From assembly GCF_009811555.1 (NCBI RefSeq), contig NZ_BLIN01000002.1, positions 1,240,001-1,304,000 on the forward strand: 64,000 bases of DNA, given 5' to 3'. The position numbers and the translations under genes are program-made. Source of the stretch: Streptomyces caniferus (GTDB lineage Bacteria; Actinomycetota; Actinomycetes; Streptomycetales; Streptomycetaceae). Every line of letters begins with the position of its first letter. Position 1 is the stretch's first letter. Below are positions 62,498 to 64,000 of the stretch, in pieces. Below the pieces are notes generated by a model. It made no database searches and was not told the origin of the DNA. It was given only the letters and a program-made list of their open reading frames with translations.

Positions 62498-63175
62498 ATG
62501 GGCAAAGTTCTCGGTGACGTGCTGGGTCTTGCGGCCGGCGTGGCGATCAGCCCGCTGCCGATCATCGCCATCATCCTCATTCTCGCCACGCCTCGGGGAC
62601 GTCTCAACGGACAGCTGTTCGCCGTCGGCTGGGTTCTGGGACTCTCGGCACTGGGCGCGGTGATGCTGGCGATCGCTTCCCCCGCAGATGCCTCCGCCCA
62701 CCATCACCCGGCCACCTGGGTGGGAGCCCTCAAACTCGCTCTGGGCGTGTTCCTCGTCCTCTTCGGCGCCCGGCAGTGGCACCGACGCCCGAAGGATCCC
62801 TCGCAAGCCCAGCTGCCGAAGTGGATGGGCGCGATCGACCGCCTCACGCCGGTCAAGGTCTTCGGGCTCGGACTGGCCCTGGCCGCGCTCAACGCCAAGA
62901 ACGCCCCGCTGACCATCGCCGCGGGCGCCTCGATCGGCTCAGCCGGACTGCCGGTCGGGCAGCAGATCGCCTCGCTGGCAATCTTCGTGCTGATCGCCAC
63001 CCTCGGCCTGCTGGCCCCACTAGGAGTCTTCCTCGTTGGAGGAGAGCGGGCGCAAACCACACTCGGCAGCTGGAAAGACTGGGCAGCCCAGCACAATGTC
63101 GCCGTGATGGCGGTCCTGTTCTTCGTCCTCGGGTTGAAACTGCTCGGAGACGGCATCTCCGTCCTCACCTCCTGA
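62498..63175 (+). CDS. GAP-family (Sap/LysE-like) membrane protein
   Basis: A 225-residue membrane protein with six helices: VLGLAAGVAISPLPIIAIIL, GWVLGLSALGAVMLAIA, LKLALGVFLVLFGARQW, LGLALAALNAKNAPLTIA and a C-terminal helix. It matches the actinobacterial GAP family, in which some members export glycolipids and others have no known cargo. ATG at 62498 follows TGGAGGTAACC. It is divergent from the peroxidase cassette and may share its promoter region; an export of oxidised lipid is conceivable but unsupported. Confidence 0.85.
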   Translation: MGKVLGDVLGLAAGVAISPLPIIAIILILATPRGRLNGQLFAVGWVLGLSALGAVMLAIASPADASAHHHPATWVGALKLALGVFLVLFGARQWHRRPKDPSQAQLPKWMGAIDRLTPVKVFGLGLALAALNAKNAPLTIAAGASIGSAGLPVGQQIASLAIFVLIATLGLLAPLGVFLVGGERAQTTLGSWKDWAAQHNVAVMAVLFFVLGLKLLGDGISVLTS

Positions 63176-63180
63176 CAGGC

Positions 63181-63560
63181 TTACTCGCGCCGCGCTGCGG
63201 CCTGGGTCAGCAGGGCGACGGTGTCGTGGCCGGCGCGCTCGGCTTGGCCGAGTACAGCAGTCAGCGCGTCCCGGCCAGGTTCGGCTTGCCGGCGGTCGGC
63301 ACGGTGGGGAAGTGCGGTACGGATCGTGGCGGCACTGTCCTGACCGCGGCCGAGGGCGTGCCCGGAGTGGACGACCTGGTGGGCCGAGCGGCGCAGCGCG
63401 TACATTTCAGCGTCTTTGGCGCGGATGTGGGAGCGAGTGGCACGCTCGCAATGCCGTGCTGTTTCTCGCAGTTCGTGCCGTGCAGCTCCGAGGAAGGTCT
63501 GGGCGAGGACGTCGGCCTTCTGGTGCGGATCTGGTGCGGGACGCCTGAACTGGTCCGGAC
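63181..63560 (-). pseudogene. C-terminal remnant resembling a mobilisation protein
   Basis: A minus-strand frame ends at TAA (63181) and reads ARHELRETARHCERATRSHI, ALPHRADRRQAEPGRDAL, LGQAERAGHDTVALLTQAAA. This resembles the C-terminal helical part of actinomycete relaxase/mobilisation proteins as I remember them. Its upstream end is cut by the tRNA-Gly fragment and its terminator, and there is no start codon. It is thus likely debris of a conjugative element; identity is tentative. Confidence 0.5.
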
Positions 63561-63568
63561 AACGAACA

Positions 63569-63593
63569 AGGCCCAGGTCACCGACCTGGGCCT
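63569..63593 (-). terminator. tRNA-type terminator next to the tRNA-Gly fragment
   Basis: AGGCCCAGGTC and GACCTGGGCCT form a perfect 11-bp stem with a three-base loop, 7 bases from the encoded CCA end. This is the arrangement expected behind a real tRNA gene read on the minus strand. Confidence 0.8.
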
Positions 63594-63599
63594 CAACTA

Positions 63600-63647
63600 T
63601 GGAGCGGGTGACGGGAATCGAACCCGCGCTCTGAGCTTGGGAATCAA
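63600..63647 (-). other. tRNA-Gly(CCC) 3'-half, right copy (att site)
   Basis: Minus strand: TTCCCAA anticodon loop, GCTCA stem strand, T-arm GCGGGTTCGATTCCCGT and acceptor end CACCCGCTCCA. This half is perfect and has its own terminator. The 5' half is missing: the next bases do not form the D-arm or GCGGGTG. An element must therefore have inserted from here to the right, beyond the window. Confidence 0.85.
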
Positions 63648-64000
63648 GGGGGCATGAGTGCTCGATATGGTCTGACCTGGGAAAACGATGCTGAGCCCGC
63701 CTGTTCGGGAGGGCTCTTGAGCACCGTTTATGACCGTTGTTGACCGTGCTGGAGGGCACGGTTGGGGCACGAGGCGGTAGGTGCGATGACAGGACCGCCC
63801 CGACGGCGGCCAGCGGCCGCCACCGGGGTGGACAAGACGAAGCAGCTGACCGTGACGGCCAGATCGCGCATCCACGGCTGGACCAGCAGCGACTTCCTGA
63901 GCTGGTCGAACAACTGCAGAGATCACACCTGGTCGAGGCCGACCGTACCGGACCGTGTGGGTCGCCCCTCGCCTGCGTCAGATCTTCAATTCGGCGCGCA
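63648..64000. other. end of window, probable element DNA without a clear gene
   Basis: The first 130 bases resemble the flank right of the left tRNA-Gly copy, including TTGACCG...GTTGACC and GGGCACGG-TGGGGCACG blocks. I see no supported gene in the remainder; a minus frame at 63728-63913 is weak. Confidence 0.4.

Noticed and set aside
63600..63680. Complete tRNA-Gly gene
   Set aside because: The 3' half is perfect, but the preceding bases cannot form the anticodon 5' strand, D-arm or GCGGGTG acceptor strand.
63728..63913. 61-codon minus frame near the window end
   Set aside because: Weak composition and no ribosome-binding site; the region matches the non-coding flank of the left att copy in part.

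Overview
The window is high-GC actinobacterial chromosome, almost certainly Streptomyces. Third codon positions are strongly G/C. Typical Streptomyces genes are present: a DasR-type nagK-nagA locus, a CIRCE-controlled solo groEL next to a cold-shock gene, a GAF-PAS-GGDEF cyclase with a BldD-like box, TerD, DUF4031, DUF3263 and DUF3159 proteins, and a rare TTA codon in an accessory gene. From memory, the order from helD to terD resembles a core region of S. coelicolor, but I could not check this. No complete tRNA or rRNA gene and no CRISPR array was found.

Layout. 0-10 kb: a HelD-type RNA polymerase recycling ATPase facing a membrane Ser/Thr kinase, cutC, a perfect 13-bp-period repeat array, an HD-domain protein whose stop codon touches a MITE-like element, a drug-efflux MFS pump and small conserved proteins. 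10-14 kb: a MurNAc-6-P recycling set (RpiR/MurR regulator with twin operators, murQ, PTS EIIBC). 14-19.3 kb: groEL with two CIRCE operators, csp, then an operon of a threonine-synthase-like enzyme and a MoaD/ThiS-type sulfur carrier behind a SAM-I (S-box) riboswitch. 19.5-25.5 kb: a GpgS-like glycosyltransferase, a GntR regulator with CTCTAGAG operators, and trehalose synthesis genes (otsA, otsB). 25.6-30.5 kb: aminosugar metabolism (solute-binding lipoprotein, nagK, nagA, sugar kinase) with two dre-like DasR sites. 30.5-39.4 kb: CBM-like membrane protein, c-di-GMP cyclase, flavin reductase, ArfB, TerD, XRE regulator, methionine aminopeptidase, pentapeptide-repeat protein and M24 peptidase. 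39.5-46.4 kb: a DUF3159-P450-ferredoxin operon divergent from a two-component system, a FUSC exporter and a membrane-tethered Mrr-type nuclease. 46.6-53 kb: a CDF transporter, exported proteins and a large D,D-carboxypeptidase with a low-complexity cytoplasmic region.

50-64 kb is an integration hot spot. Three copies of the 3' half of tRNA-Thr(UGU) (49,990; 53,565; 55,205) and two of the 3' half of tRNA-Gly(CCC) (56,648; 63,600) mark old att sites. Between them lie an excisionase gene killed by one nonsense codon, a probable PD-(D/E)XK nuclease, a fragment resembling a mobilisation protein, and an oxidative-defence cassette: an unrecognised protein, DyP peroxidase and catalase-family protein, with TDT and GAP-type membrane proteins. 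A scrambled catalase/DyP relic beside the left Gly site shows that the cassette was once present in more than one copy.

Most interesting for follow-up: the riboswitch-controlled ThrC-like/sulfur-carrier pair, which suggests carrier-borne sulfur used in homocysteine or methionine formation; the tRNA-anchored peroxidase island with its relic; the CTAG-targeted MITE at stop codons; and the repeated phospho-threonine-like motifs in the carboxypeptidase.
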